A stretch of DNA of 34,903 bases from an uncultured Bacilli bacterium (GCA_947626425.1 CANQRX010000004.1:1-34903); one strand, 5' to 3'; positions 1 to 9,295 are shown, counted from the first letter of the stretch. Translations and numbers: made by a program. Notes: a model not told the origin generated them from the letters alone.

Positions 1-861
1 TATGATGGTTATTTATTTAATAAAAATGCTAAAGAAAGAGTTTTTAACGCAACTTTAGTTATGTATTTTTTAAATTATTATGAAGATCACGGTTGTATTC
101 CTGAAGAACTTTATGATGCAAATATTATTGTTAATTATGATAAAATTGATAATTTATTAAAACTACAAAATAACACAATATATTTAGATGTTATAAATGA
201 AATTTTAAAAAAGGAAAAAATTAGTTCGAAAATTATTGATAAATTTAATTTAAATGAAAATGTAAAACGAATCACTTTAGTTAATTTATTATATTACTTT
301 GGTTGTTTAACAGTTTTAGAATATGACGAAATAGCTGAAGAAATAGTTTTTACAATTCCTAATAAAGTAATGAAAAATACTTATCATGAATACTTTTTAA
401 GTGAAATAACAAAATATGTTGATATAGATACTGATGTAATTAAAGAAGCAAGACCAGAAATATTTAATGAAGGAAAAATAAATAAACTAAGTGAATATAT
501 AAGTGATTATTTAACAAAATTAGGAAGTCGAATGTTTTTAAAATTTGATGAAAAGTATATTCAATTACTTTATGGAATCCTTTTGAAACATTCATATTTA
601 GAAATAAAAAGTGAATATCCAATCGGAATGGGTTATGTTGATTTAATGATACTTAGTAAAGATGAGAAAAAAGCTCATTACAATATAATGATTGAATTTA
701 AATACATTAAGAAAAGTGAGTTTAATGAGAATATTTTAAAAGAAAAAATTGAAGAAGGAACAAAACAATTAAAAAGTTACAATTTAAAAATAAATAATTT
801 AAAAAAATATTTAATTGTTTTTGTTGGTAATGAATGTAGAGTTATTCAAAATATTATTTAA
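1..861 (+). CDS. AAA-ATPase-like / PD-(D/E)XK nuclease protein, 3' part (5' end outside window)
   Basis: The reading frame is open from base 2 of the window, so only the C-terminal part is present; the ATG at 61 is an internal Met. The first residues (YDGYLFN) match the YDGY segment that follows the ATPase core in the complete relative at 28251-29891 (YDGYNMNG there). The C-terminal third has the PD-(D/E)XK pattern of the DUF1703 family: GYVDLMIL followed by MIEFKYIK (Asp, then E-x-K), which fits a restriction-like nuclease fold. The Walker A part lies upstream of the window. Members of this family are common in anaerobic Bacillota and Bacteroidota; their physiological role is not established, and a role in defence or mobile-element biology is only a guess. 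Family assignment is fairly secure, function is not. Confidence 0.75.
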   Translation, partial: YDGYLFNKNAKERVFNATLVMYFLNYYEDHGCIPEELYDANIIVNYDKIDNLLKLQNNTIYLDVINEILKKEKISSKIIDKFNLNENVKRITLVNLLYYFGCLTVLEYDEIAEEIVFTIPNKVMKNTYHEYFLSEITKYVDIDTDVIKEARPEIFNEGKINKLSEYISDYLTKLGSRMFLKFDEKYIQLLYGILLKHSYLEIKSEYPIGMGYVDLMILSKDEKKAHYNIMIEFKYIKKSEFNENILKEKIEEGTKQLKSYNLKINNLKKYLIVFVGNECRVIQNII

Positions 862-866
862 AAATG

Positions 867-890
867 CCAGTTAAAATTACTGGTTATTTT
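867..890 (+). terminator. Probable Rho-independent terminator
   Basis: Five-bp stem CCAGT/ACTGG with a 7-nt loop, followed by TTATTTTT, 5 bases after the stop of the upstream gene. The stem is short, so strength is uncertain. Confidence 0.5.
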
Positions 891-921
891 TAAAATAATC
901 ATTGCTTTTGTTTGATTTTTA

Positions 922-2373
922 TTATTTTTTGTTTTCAAAACTAATCTTTTTTTTGCTAGGACCTTTAAGACAATTTCCATCAATATCAAACTTGGAAGCA
1001 TGACAAGGACATTCCCATATTTTTTCGACTTCATTAAAAATTAAACTACAACCCATATGAGGGCATTTATTAATTATTTGATGTTTAACATTATTTTCAT
1101 CGGTGTAAATTGCGATTTTTTGACCATTAATGGTTGTAAAAGAGATGTTAGATGGATACCATTTTTTATTGTAATTTAGTTTATTTACAATGAAACTTTC
1201 ACTATTTTCCCAAGCATTAATAAAATAGTTACCAATTAATTTTAAGGGTTTGTGACGTAGGGGATTAAATAAAAAGGCATATTCGTTATAATTATTTAAA
1301 ATTAAATCTTTAATAATTATAGAGGCAATTGTTGAGTTAGTCATTCCCCAAGTATTGTAGCCAGTTGCTAAAAGTAAATTTGGTTCCTTTTTTTTAATTT
1401 GACCAATAAAAGGCATTTTATCATTGGTAATTAAATCATCATTTGACCATATATATTCAGGTTTTAAATTAACAAAATTTTCAATTAAATCCGTATATTC
1501 TTGCCTTCGGTTTAGATGATTACCAATTAAATGCGAATTAGCTAAAAAGATTTTTTTGTTTTGCCAAAATCGAAAAGATTTTGAATCTTTATCAATACTT
1601 AAAAAAGCTAATTTTTCTTTTTGTTTAGTTTCAAAAGCCATTAAATAAGATTGTTCAATTTTGGTTTTAATAGGTAAGAAGTAGGGGAGAAGAAAAAATG
1701 GATAATGACAAGCTAGAACAACATATTTAGCCATTATTTTATTTTTTTCAGTTAAACAGCAATATTTATTTTTTAAATGATTAATTTGAATTATTTTGGT
1801 ATTTTCAAAAATTTTAATTTGGTTATCTAAACAAACTTTTTCTAAAGAGTAAACATATTTTAAAGGATGAAAAACGGCTGTATCAAAAACTTCAATGCTA
1901 TAAAAATTTTTACTTTCGGTTTCTAAAACATTAATTCCCAAAGTTTTTAAAATATTTTTTTCTTGTTTTAATTCTTTAATTTTTTGTTCTTCAGAAGCAT
2001 ATAAACAGGATTTAACTTTTTGAAAATCACAATTTATTTTTTCATTTTTTATAATTTTTTCTACTTCTTTAATAGCGTCTTGTTGACTTTTTAAATACAT
2101 ATTGGCCGTATTTAAAGAGTAATCATTTGTTAATTTTGAATAAACAATTCCTTGTAAATAGGTAAGTTTGCCAGTAGTTCTTGAAGTTAGACCTTGACCT
2201 ATTAATGAAGCATCCACAACACATATTTTTAAATTAGAATTTCGTAGTTGATAGGCACTTTGAATACCAGTTATACCACCACCAATAATTAAAACATCAA
2301 CATTTAAATCTTCTTTTAAAGAATCACATTTAATTGGATTTTTTTCATTTAACCAAATACTTTCTTTTTTCAA
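922..2373 (-). CDS. FAD-dependent oxidoreductase with C-terminal Rieske [2Fe-2S] domain (YhfW-like)
   Basis: The 483-aa product starts with a DAO-type FAD-binding fold: the dinucleotide motif DVLIIGGGITGIQSAY lies near residues 25-40. The last ~90 residues form a Rieske domain with the cluster-binding boxes CPHMGC and CPCH (Cys-x-His ... Cys-x-x-His). This two-domain order is that of Bacillus subtilis YhfW and related putative Rieske oxidoreductases. The substrate is unknown; electron transfer between the Fe-S cluster and FAD is implied by the fusion. The start is TTG: an in-frame TGA lies three codons upstream and no ATG fits, while GGTGA sits at Shine-Dalgarno distance. It appears monocistronic and cytoplasmic, with no signal peptide. 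Confidence 0.85.
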   Translation of the reverse strand: MKKESIWLNEKNPIKCDSLKEDLNVDVLIIGGGITGIQSAYQLRNSNLKICVVDASLIGQGLTSRTTGKLTYLQGIVYSKLTNDYSLNTANMYLKSQQDAIKEVEKIIKNEKINCDFQKVKSCLYASEEQKIKELKQEKNILKTLGINVLETESKNFYSIEVFDTAVFHPLKYVYSLEKVCLDNQIKIFENTKIIQINHLKNKYCCLTEKNKIMAKYVVLACHYPFFLLPYFLPIKTKIEQSYLMAFETKQKEKLAFLSIDKDSKSFRFWQNKKIFLANSHLIGNHLNRRQEYTDLIENFVNLKPEYIWSNDDLITNDKMPFIGQIKKKEPNLLLATGYNTWGMTNSTIASIIIKDLILNNYNEYAFLFNPLRHKPLKLIGNYFINAWENSESFIVNKLNYNKKWYPSNISFTTINGQKIAIYTDENNVKHQIINKCPHMGCSLIFNEVEKIWECPCHASKFDIDGNCLKGPSKKKISFENKK

Positions 2374-2420
2374 GTTTAATCACCAATATTAATATAACCA
2401 AATTAAGTTATTTTAAACAA

Positions 2421-2443
2421 AAAACACCCTTTTAGGCTGTTTT
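2421..2443 (-). terminator. Terminator of the 2490-3845 gene
   Basis: On the minus strand, stem AAAACA/TGTTTT with inner CCT/AGG pairs and a 3-nt loop, followed by a T-rich run (complement of 2411-2420). It lies directly after the ancestral stop codon of the upstream surface-protein gene. Confidence 0.6.
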
Positions 2444-2467
2444 AAGTTTCTTCTAATTTTAACTCAA

Positions 2468-2504
2468 TTATCTGTTTGAACAGATAATACTATTGAACAG
2501 ATAA
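2468..2504. repeat. Palindrome plus direct repeat at the 3' end of a surface-protein gene
   Basis: TTATCTGTT (2468-2476) and AACAGATAA (2479-2487) form a perfect 9-bp inverted repeat with a 2-nt loop; AACAGATAA recurs at 2496-2504. The block overlaps the last codons of the 2490-3845 gene and creates its present stop codon (see findings). Confidence 0.7.
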
Positions 2505-3845
2505 CTTATAAGGGGAAGTTGAGCTACCATCGCCTCCGGTAATTTTGACTGATGACTTTAAATAGACAACAGGACGAATGGCGTAGGATACGTAGGCTTT
2601 GTCATAATCTAAACTACCATTATTTGAGGTTGAGTTGACATAAAACACATAACGAGCGTCTGAAGAGTGTGGTGCGGACGTCATTGTCCATTGATTATTA
2701 GAATCACGTAACCAATCATTATTGTAACACACCACAGGCCACCAAAGCGACTTCCCATTATATAATTTAGTTCCTATACATTCATTTCTTTGAGATTTTG
2801 TGCCTCCACCATCTGTCGCATACCCATAATCAGATGGATACATTAAGCCTACTTTGCCTTCCCATGTTGCTTGTCTAACTACAAGATCGTTGCAAAATGT
2901 TTCCCCTTGGGTGCATTGTTTTCCTGTATAAGCACTGCGTTCCCACATATATTGCACTATTGCCGAATTTACTTCTTGCCACATGTTTTCTGTTCCAGGA
3001 GAAGTTCCGGTATTCCATATCACATCTTCTATCATACTTTGAGCACTTGTACTTAATTGCCCCCAACTATTACAAGAAGTATCTTTGCATTCACTATCAG
3101 ATTCACCACCATAATTTTTTAAAGCATGCATCAAATCGGAATGACTCCATTCATTAACGCCACCTATATTGTTTTCTACGTTATCTGATTTATCCCAACT
3201 ATGGTTACCTAAACTATCTTTTCTTATGATTTTTAATAATCTTTCATTTTTTCCAGAAGATGTCTTTATTCCATCCATTAAACCGATGATCCGCCATGTT
3301 TCACAATTTTCACCTGAATTACTGCCATTTTTACAATTAAAATATACATAATTATTTGGGTCAGACCCAATGTATCTGATATTATTATTATCATCACTTG
3401 TTATTGGTGTTTTCTCTTGACTTTGATTTTGTTCTAATAAATCTTCCATTTTACTAGAACCACTTTGTTCACCTGTTGTACTTTTTGATGTTGTAAAATT
3501 TAGAGTACATTTGGTTTTCTTTGTTGAACTTAATATAAATTGCCAATTGGTTCTGTCCCATGATCCCGTAGCCCCATTTGAGCATTCTGCATTATCAAAA
3601 TATATTCCTGTTCCATTTTCTGGAATTTTATCTTGTGGTTGTCCATCAACATTAATTGTAGCAATTGAAACATCGCTACTGTTAGCTTGAATTTGTCCAT
3701 TTATAATTGAAAAACTTTTTTCAACTTGATATTTACCAAATGAATTTCCTAGTATGAAAACACCACCAACACCTAAAATGGTTAAGCCTGACATAAGAAA
3801 ATATTTAGTTTTATTCTTTTTTTCTTTAAATTTATTTAATTTCAT
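2490..3845 (-). CDS. Membrane-anchored C-type-lectin-like surface protein, paralogue 1 of a DGR target family
   Basis: The 451-aa product has a Lys-rich N-terminus, one membrane segment (about residues 15-33, SGLTILGVGGVFILG), an external N-terminal region ending in KCTLNFTTSKS, a linker, and a C-terminal domain of about 290 residues with the landmarks WRIIGLMDGIKT, VGLMYPSDYGYATDGGG, WTMTSAP and RPVVYLKS. The same architecture occurs at 4073-7000 (interrupted) and 11153-12524 (DGR-linked). The segment encoded by 2568-2675 aligns to the DGR template with a three-codon insertion, so it behaves as an old variable region. A lectin-like fold is inferred from the DGR link, since known DGR targets carry variable residues in a C-terminal C-type-lectin-like domain; the ligand is unknown. 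AAAGGA lies 7 bases before the ATG. Confidence 0.8.
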   Translation of the reverse strand: MKLNKFKEKKNKTKYFLMSGLTILGVGGVFILGNSFGKYQVEKSFSIINGQIQANSSDVSIATINVDGQPQDKIPENGTGIYFDNAECSNGATGSWDRTNWQFILSSTKKTKCTLNFTTSKSTTGEQSGSSKMEDLLEQNQSQEKTPITSDDNNNIRYIGSDPNNYVYFNCKNGSNSGENCETWRIIGLMDGIKTSSGKNERLLKIIRKDSLGNHSWDKSDNVENNIGGVNEWSHSDLMHALKNYGGESDSECKDTSCNSWGQLSTSAQSMIEDVIWNTGTSPGTENMWQEVNSAIVQYMWERSAYTGKQCTQGETFCNDLVVRQATWEGKVGLMYPSDYGYATDGGGTKSQRNECIGTKLYNGKSLWWPVVCYNNDWLRDSNNQWTMTSAPHSSDARYVFYVNSTSNNGSLDYDKAYVSYAIRPVVYLKSSVKITGGDGSSTSPYKLSVQ

Positions 3846-3892
3846 AATGCGTCCTTTCTATTATTACAATAATACAAAATGCAAGATGAAAT

Positions 3893-3921
3893 ATGATATA
3901 TAATATCGTATTTTATCGAAA
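3893..3921 (-). promoter_or_regulatory. Candidate promoter/operator of surface-protein paralogue 1
   Basis: On the minus strand, TTTCGA (-35-like) and TATCAT (-10-like) are separated by 17 bp, about 50 bp before the start codon. Two ATCG half-sites 10 bp apart (905 and 915 in the 3900s) overlap the -35. The whole block to about 3955 is repeated upstream of paralogue 2 (7001-7128). Confidence 0.4.
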
Positions 3922-5106
3922 CATCTTTAAATTTTTAACTTTATTTTTTTTTATAAGAATTTTTGTAATTAATAAGTAATTTGAATATCAATTACACTAA
4001 AAACTATAATTAAAATATCAATATTTAAATATTTTTTTTTCAAATATGTGCAAAACAGCTTTTTTTGCAGTTTTATTGAGTTTCTTCTAATTTTAATTGG
4101 AAAGGGGACTTTGAGCTACCATCGCCCCCAATAATTTTAACTGAGGATTTTAAGTAGACAACAGGGCGTATGTCATTGGTAGAATTGGCTTTAGACTTTC
4201 CAACATAACCACCTATGTCGATCCTAGATACTGAACTAGCATCAGATACAATAGGTGCAGGGGTTATTGTCCAGGCTCCATTACTTAATAGCCAATCATT
4301 TTCAGAACAATATCTATTATCTGAAGTATGCCAACTATGTAATCTGGTGTATAAACATATGTCTCTTTGGCTTTGAGTTCCACCTCCATCTGTGGCATAT
4401 CCATAGTCCGATGGATACATTAAACCTACTTTGCCTTGCCATGTTGTTTTTCGATTAATATCATCACTACAATATTGTGTATGAGTACTGCAACCTAACT
4501 TACCATTATAATTACTTCGTTCCCACATATATTGAAATGGTGTGACATCACTTGTACTTAAAAATGTTAATGCGTAGGCAGTTCCTGTATTCCAAATCAC
4601 TTCTTCGACCATGTTTTGGGCTTCAGTGCCTAATCCTATTTTTTCCCATTCGGGACATGTATCGTATCCATAGTTTTTATAACAATGATGATCTTCAAAT
4701 GTTTTAGATTGAAAGTAATCGTTATTTAAAACAATCATTAAGTCGGCTTGACTCCATTCATTTATTCCAGATGCCAAATTTACATTTGCAGTTGAGTAAT
4801 CCCAACAATAACTTCCTATATTTTCTCTTATGATTTTTAATAATCTTTCAGTATTTCCAGAAGCTGTTTTTATTCCATCCATTAAACCAATAATGCGCCA
4901 AGTTTCACAATTATTGTCATCTTTGCAATTAAAGTATACGTAATTATTCGGATTTTTGCCTATGTATCTAATATTATTATAATCATCTTCAACTAATGAA
5001 CCCAGTGTTTCTTCATTAGTTTCTTGAATTAATAAATCTTCCATTTTGCTTGCACCACTTTGTTCTCCTGTGATGCTTTTTGAAGTTGTAAAGTTTAGGG
5101 TACACT

Positions 5107-6657
5107 CAATGTTATTAACTTAAGAAATAATTTAAAGATGGATTTAAAAAATCTGTCTTTTTTGATACAATTAAAGAGAATAAAAAAGGTGGTAGTAATA
5201 TTGATATATAGTAAGTATTCTGTAACAAATTCGAAAGACATAGTTTATAAAAAAGAAAGCAAGATAAAATACAGAACACAAGAAAGTTACTTTACAAGGG
5301 ATAGAAAAATGCCTTTTGATAAAGTGGTACTTTATGGATTAAATAAGAGAGGATTAACAAGTAAAATGGAAATAGAAGACTTTACTGATTTAATAAATTC
5401 TGTTGATGTATCATCACCAGCAGTATTAAAACAAAGATTAAAATTGAATGGAAGAATATATTTAGATATAATGCAAACGAATCTAGTTGATTTTTATGAA
5501 AAATTTACAGAAGATGTAAAACTGTTTCATGGATATATATTAACAGCAATAGATGGAAGTGATTTTGAAATACCAAATACTAAAAAAACAAGAGATGAAT
5601 TTAATGAGTATCACGAAGAAGAATTAGTTGCAAGAGCAACTGTTTCAAATATGTTTGATGTACTAAATCATTATGTTATGGATACAATTATAGAAAAGTT
5701 CGATTATTCTGAAAGAAAGATGGCCAATGAACATTTTAAAACAATCAAAAAATTAGAATTAAAGTATCGAATTATAAGAACAGGAGACAGAGGATATTCA
5801 GGAATAGTTGATATGTATTATTCATTGAAAACCGATGATAAATTTGTATATAGGCTTAAAAAAAGCGATTTTAAAAAATATATTCAGAATATGAAAACAA
5901 ATGATGAAATAGTAACGATACCATATGAATATAACCGAATAAGATATTATAAAGATGAATATCCAGAATTCTATAAAACTATGGAAGAAACAAAAGAAGA
6001 TATTAAGGTTAGAATAGTAAAAATTAATAATAAAGATGGAGAAGAAATCATATTGGTTACTAACTTAGAAGAAGATAAATTTGACTATAATACGATGGTT
6101 GAGCTTTATAAATTAAGATGGGAAATTGAAACTAGTTATCATTTATTAAAAGAAAGTTTAAAAATTGAAACAATAACAAGCAGTTTTAAGACAATAATTG
6201 AACAAGATATATATTCTCAAATGTTAGCATTTAATATTATAAGAGCCTTTGCTAATGATGCACAAAAAGAAATTGATCAAACTAAGTATAAGTATGAAAT
6301 GAAAATAAACATGAATATGGCAGTAGGATTCGTTAAAAAAATGTTTATTTTAATAATCATTGAGGAAGATAGAAGTAAACAAGATGAAATGTTTGAATTA
6401 TTAATGAAAAAAATATCGAAATACATAGTCCCAGTAAAAAAAGATAGACATTACCCTAGAAATAAAAATAAGAAAAATAAATATTCTATAAATAAACGAA
6501 AAGCATTTTAAATGTTATAAATAACTATATTGTTAACCGTAATTTAAATTACGGGGCGTTGCTGTGCTGTAATTTAGGTAAATTCAAAAAAACAATGTAT
6601 ATCATTGTAATATGATTGCATTGTTTTAAATAAAATCTGCTTAAGTTAATAACATTG
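5107..6657 (+). mobile_element. Complete IS4-family insertion sequence, 1551 bp, with 9-bp target duplication
   Basis: The ends are perfect 18-bp inverted repeats (CAATGTTATTAACTTAAG at 5107-5124 and its complement at 6640-6657). The flanks carry the direct duplication GGGTACACT at 5098-5106 and 6658-6666, consistent with a recent insertion. One transposase gene fills most of the element. The 3' non-coding part holds a perfect 18-bp palindrome (6537-6554) and a long hairpin, AAAACAATG/CATTGTTTT (6589-6627), that could insulate the element from transcription. Intact repeats, intact duplication and an intact ORF suggest the element could still move. Confidence 0.93.
5138..6511 (+). CDS. IS4-family DDE transposase
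   Basis: The 457-aa protein carries the RNase-H-like DDE core: first Asp in AIDGSDFE (about D139), second in TGDRGY (about D217), and Glu in the IS4 YREK signature YKLRWEIETSYHLLKE (Y324, R327, E331, K338) with the canonical 2-3-6 spacing. It would cut and rejoin the ends of the surrounding element. No frameshift or stop is seen. The start is uncertain because the first ~50 residues are less typical and the purine run before the ATG is weak; a later start such as M58 is possible. It is transcribed against the gene it interrupts. Confidence 0.9.
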   Translation: MDLKNLSFLIQLKRIKKVVVILIYSKYSVTNSKDIVYKKESKIKYRTQESYFTRDRKMPFDKVVLYGLNKRGLTSKMEIEDFTDLINSVDVSSPAVLKQRLKLNGRIYLDIMQTNLVDFYEKFTEDVKLFHGYILTAIDGSDFEIPNTKKTRDEFNEYHEEELVARATVSNMFDVLNHYVMDTIIEKFDYSERKMANEHFKTIKKLELKYRIIRTGDRGYSGIVDMYYSLKTDDKFVYRLKKSDFKKYIQNMKTNDEIVTIPYEYNRIRYYKDEYPEFYKTMEETKEDIKVRIVKINNKDGEEIILVTNLEEDKFDYNTMVELYKLRWEIETSYHLLKESLKIETITSSFKTIIEQDIYSQMLAFNIIRAFANDAQKEIDQTKYKYEMKINMNMAVGFVKKMFILIIIEEDRSKQDEMFELLMKKISKYIVPVKKDRHYPRNKNKKNKYSINKRKAF

Positions 6658-7063
6658 GGGTACACTTTGTTTTTTGGGTTGTATTTAATATAAATTGCCA
6701 ATTGGTTCTGTCCCATGAACCAGTGGCTCCATTCTCGCATTCTGCACTTTCAAAATATATTCCTGTATCTTTGGCAGGAATTTCTTTTTGAGATACTCCG
6801 TCTACATTAACCGCGATGATGGGATTATCTTTGTTGCTACTGTGAAGTTGTCCATTAATAACAGAATAGCTCTGTGTAGCCTGATATTTACCAAATGCAT
6901 TTCCTAGTATGAAAACACTACCAATTCCTAAAATGCTTAAACTTGATATAAGAACATATTTAGTTTTGTTCTTTTTTATTTTAAATTTATATAATTTCAT
7001 AATGTGTCCTTTCTATTATTACAATAATTATATTTAATAATAATGCAAAATGCAAGATGAAAT

Positions 7064-7092
7064 ATGATATATTATGTCGTATTTTGTCGAAA
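7064..7092 (-). promoter_or_regulatory. Candidate promoter/operator of surface-protein paralogue 2
   Basis: TTTCGA and TATCAT (minus strand) are spaced 17 bp, at the same place as upstream of paralogue 1. The direct repeat TGTCG at 7075-7079 and 7085-7089 has exactly 10-bp spacing and overlaps the -35, as an activator or repressor site would. One half-site (TGTCGAA) equals the Spo0A-box core, but five to seven bases are too few to name a regulator. Confidence 0.4.
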
Positions 7093-7177
7093 TGTTTTTA
7101 AATTTTAAACTTTACTTTTTTATTCTTTTTTATTAAATTATGTAGTATAATATTTAAAGTTAAAAAGGAGGTCTGTT

Positions 7178-9295
7178 ATGAAGTTTCGGGTGTCGCCTAA
7201 AGATTTTACTATTTTTGTGATATTTTGCATTTTTTTACTTTATTTATGTGCGATTGCAGTTATAAATTTTTCATCTTTTGCTAATGATGGAACTTTTTAT
7301 GGCTTGAATCCTTTTCCAGCTTTTGGTCCGGATTATCTAGTTTTAACTTTATTTATGTTTTTTATGTCTTTAGTAATGATTTTTTCTAGTGTTTCATCTT
7401 ATATTTTTGAAAAGGACAAAGGAAGTAAACATTTTATTAATGTTAAAAATAAAGAAGAAAAAGGGTATTCAAGATGGGCTAAAGATAAAGAAATTAAAGA
7501 AGATGTTGGGGTAGTTCATGTTAAACCAGGAGATCGAATTATTGAAGGGGCTGGTATTCCTTTGATTAATAATGGTACGGATCTTTGGGTTGACAATAGT
7601 GAGTATCATACGTTAGTTATTGGAACAACTGGTTCTGGTAAGTCGGAATCGGTTATTAAGCCTCAAGTTAATGTTTTAGCTAAAAAAGGGGAGAGTATGA
7701 TTATTACTGACCCCAAAGGTGAATTATATAAATACTGTGGAAGTTATTTAAAAGAGCAAGGTTATAATATAATTGTGTTAAATTTTCGTGATCCTCAAGA
7801 TGGTAATGCTTGGAACCCTTTAACAGCTCCTTATAAAAACTATATTGAAGGTAATCGGGATAAAGCAACCGAATTATTAGATGATATTGCAACAAATATT
7901 TTAGTTGACCCAAAAAATAAAGAATCAGGATTCTGGGAACATTCTGCCGCCGATTATTTTTCTGCTTTAGCGCTTGGTTTATTTAAAGACGCTAAAGAAA
8001 GTGAAGTTAATTTAAATTCGATAAACTATATGAGTACTGTTGGTGAAGAACGTTTTGGTTCAAGTCATTATATTAATGAATATTTTAATTTTAAAGGGGC
8101 AGAATCACCAGAGTATATTTTTGCTTCCAATACGATTAATGCTCCGAGTGATACCAAAGGTGGTATTTTATCAACCTTTAGACAAAAAATAAGATTGTTT
8201 TCTTCTCGGGAAAAATTAAGTGAAATGCTATCTTATAGTGATTTTGATATGCGTTCAATTGGGGAAAAAAGAACAGCTGTCTTTTTGATAATTCATGATG
8301 AGAAAACAACTTATCATAGTTTATTAACGGTTTTTTTAAAACAATGTTATGAAACTTTGATAGATGTTGCTAAAGACCATGGGGGAAAGTTACCAATTCG
8401 AACTAATTTTATTTTAGATGAGTTTGCAAATATGCCACCATTAAATGATGTTGATTCAATGGTATCCGCAGCTCGTAGTAGACAGATTCGTTTTACTTTT
8501 GTTATTCAAAATTTTGCTCAGTTAAACGATGTTTATGGTAAAGAAGTTGCTGAGATTGTTCGAGGCAATTGCCGCAACTGGATATACTTAATTAGTACGG
8601 AATTAAATGCGTTAGAAGAAATTAGTAAAATGTGTGGGGAAGTCAAAAGTAAAGAAAAGGATAAAACGGCTTCAACTCCTTTAGTAACTATTACTGATTT
8701 ACAAAAAATGAAATTATTTCAAGCAATTATTATGCGATCACGACTTGCTCCATATAAAACTAATTTAGAACCTGATTTTAAAATGAATTGGGGAATTAAA
8801 AGAGAAGAAATGGATTTTCCGCATCGCGAATTTCATAATGTGCAAATATTTGATATTAAAAAATTTGTTTCCGAAGAAAAAAGAAAACAAATGGCTGAAA
8901 ATGGTCAAAATGGAATGAACAGTCCTTTTAATCCTTTTGGTAATCCAATGGGTGGAGGAATGGGTTTTAATCCTTTTGCTAGTCCGATGCCAAACCCAAT
9001 GATGCCATCTTCTTCCATGCCTAATCCTTTGGGAAGTGGAAGGCCTAATGGTGGTTTATCAGGTAGCAATTTAACAAGTGAAGAAATTGATAAAATGATT
9101 GCCGATATTGATAAAAAATTAAAAGAACTTGATGAAGAAGAAGCTTGGGAAAAAGCACAGATGGAAAAGAAGAATGAAATTTTACCGGAAGAGAATGAAA
9201 AACCAAAAATTAATATCGATACTGACTCAATTGTGATGAATGATAATGTTATAACTGATGATGAATTTTTTGATGATTTTTTTAATGATGAGTAG
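7178..9295 (+). CDS. VirD4/TraG-family type IV coupling ATPase
   Basis: The 705-aa protein begins with two hydrophobic segments (about residues 10-30 and 50-75), then a large cytoplasmic ATPase domain with Walker A GTTGSGKSES (about residue 149) and Walker B NFILDEFANMP (about residue 412). These are the hallmarks of coupling proteins that dock DNA-relaxase or protein substrates to type IV secretion channels. Beyond about residue 580 it has a Met/Pro/Gly/Asn-rich low-complexity tail and an acidic C-terminus. Start supported by AAGGAGG. No relaxase, VirB4-like or other transfer gene is visible nearby, so it is a remnant, acts with machinery elsewhere, or has another export role. Confidence 0.9.
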   Translation: MKFRVSPKDFTIFVIFCIFLLYLCAIAVINFSSFANDGTFYGLNPFPAFGPDYLVLTLFMFFMSLVMIFSSVSSYIFEKDKGSKHFINVKNKEEKGYSRWAKDKEIKEDVGVVHVKPGDRIIEGAGIPLINNGTDLWVDNSEYHTLVIGTTGSGKSESVIKPQVNVLAKKGESMIITDPKGELYKYCGSYLKEQGYNIIVLNFRDPQDGNAWNPLTAPYKNYIEGNRDKATELLDDIATNILVDPKNKESGFWEHSAADYFSALALGLFKDAKESEVNLNSINYMSTVGEERFGSSHYINEYFNFKGAESPEYIFASNTINAPSDTKGGILSTFRQKIRLFSSREKLSEMLSYSDFDMRSIGEKRTAVFLIIHDEKTTYHSLLTVFLKQCYETLIDVAKDHGGKLPIRTNFILDEFANMPPLNDVDSMVSAARSRQIRFTFVIQNFAQLNDVYGKEVAEIVRGNCRNWIYLISTELNALEEISKMCGEVKSKEKDKTASTPLVTITDLQKMKLFQAIIMRSRLAPYKTNLEPDFKMNWGIKREEMDFPHREFHNVQIFDIKKFVSEEKRKQMAENGQNGMNSPFNPFGNPMGGGMGFNPFASPMPNPMMPSSSMPNPLGSGRPNGGLSGSNLTSEEIDKMIADIDKKLKELDEEEAWEKAQMEKKNEILPEENEKPKINIDTDSIVMNDNVITDDEFFDDFFNDE

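Larger units (their letters stand above)
4073..7000 (-). pseudogene. DGR-target surface protein paralogue 2, interrupted by an IS4-family element
   Basis: The N-terminal piece (6658-7000) has the same membrane anchor and external region as paralogue 1 (GSVFILGNAFGKYQ, then GSWDRTNWQFILN) and runs into the IS after KCT. The C-terminal piece (4073-5106) resumes at TLNFTTSKS and continues through WRIIGLMDGIKTAS, VGLMYPSDYGYATDGGG, WTITPAP and RPVVYLKSS. Removing the IS and one copy of the 9-bp duplication joins the frames exactly into 456 codons (455 aa), as in its relatives. The segment encoded by 4160-4258 aligns without gaps over 33 residues to the translated DGR template. AAAGGA precedes the ATG. 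As it stands, only a truncated anchor or an unanchored C-terminal fragment could be made. Confidence 0.85.

Noticed and set aside
7075-7095. Spo0A box proving sporulation control
   Set aside because: Only one 7-base match, not kept in the sister promoter; no sporulation gene is clear in the window.
7178-9295. An integrative conjugative element
   Set aside because: No relaxase, VirB4, integrase or attachment repeats are visible in the window; only the coupling ATPase is present.
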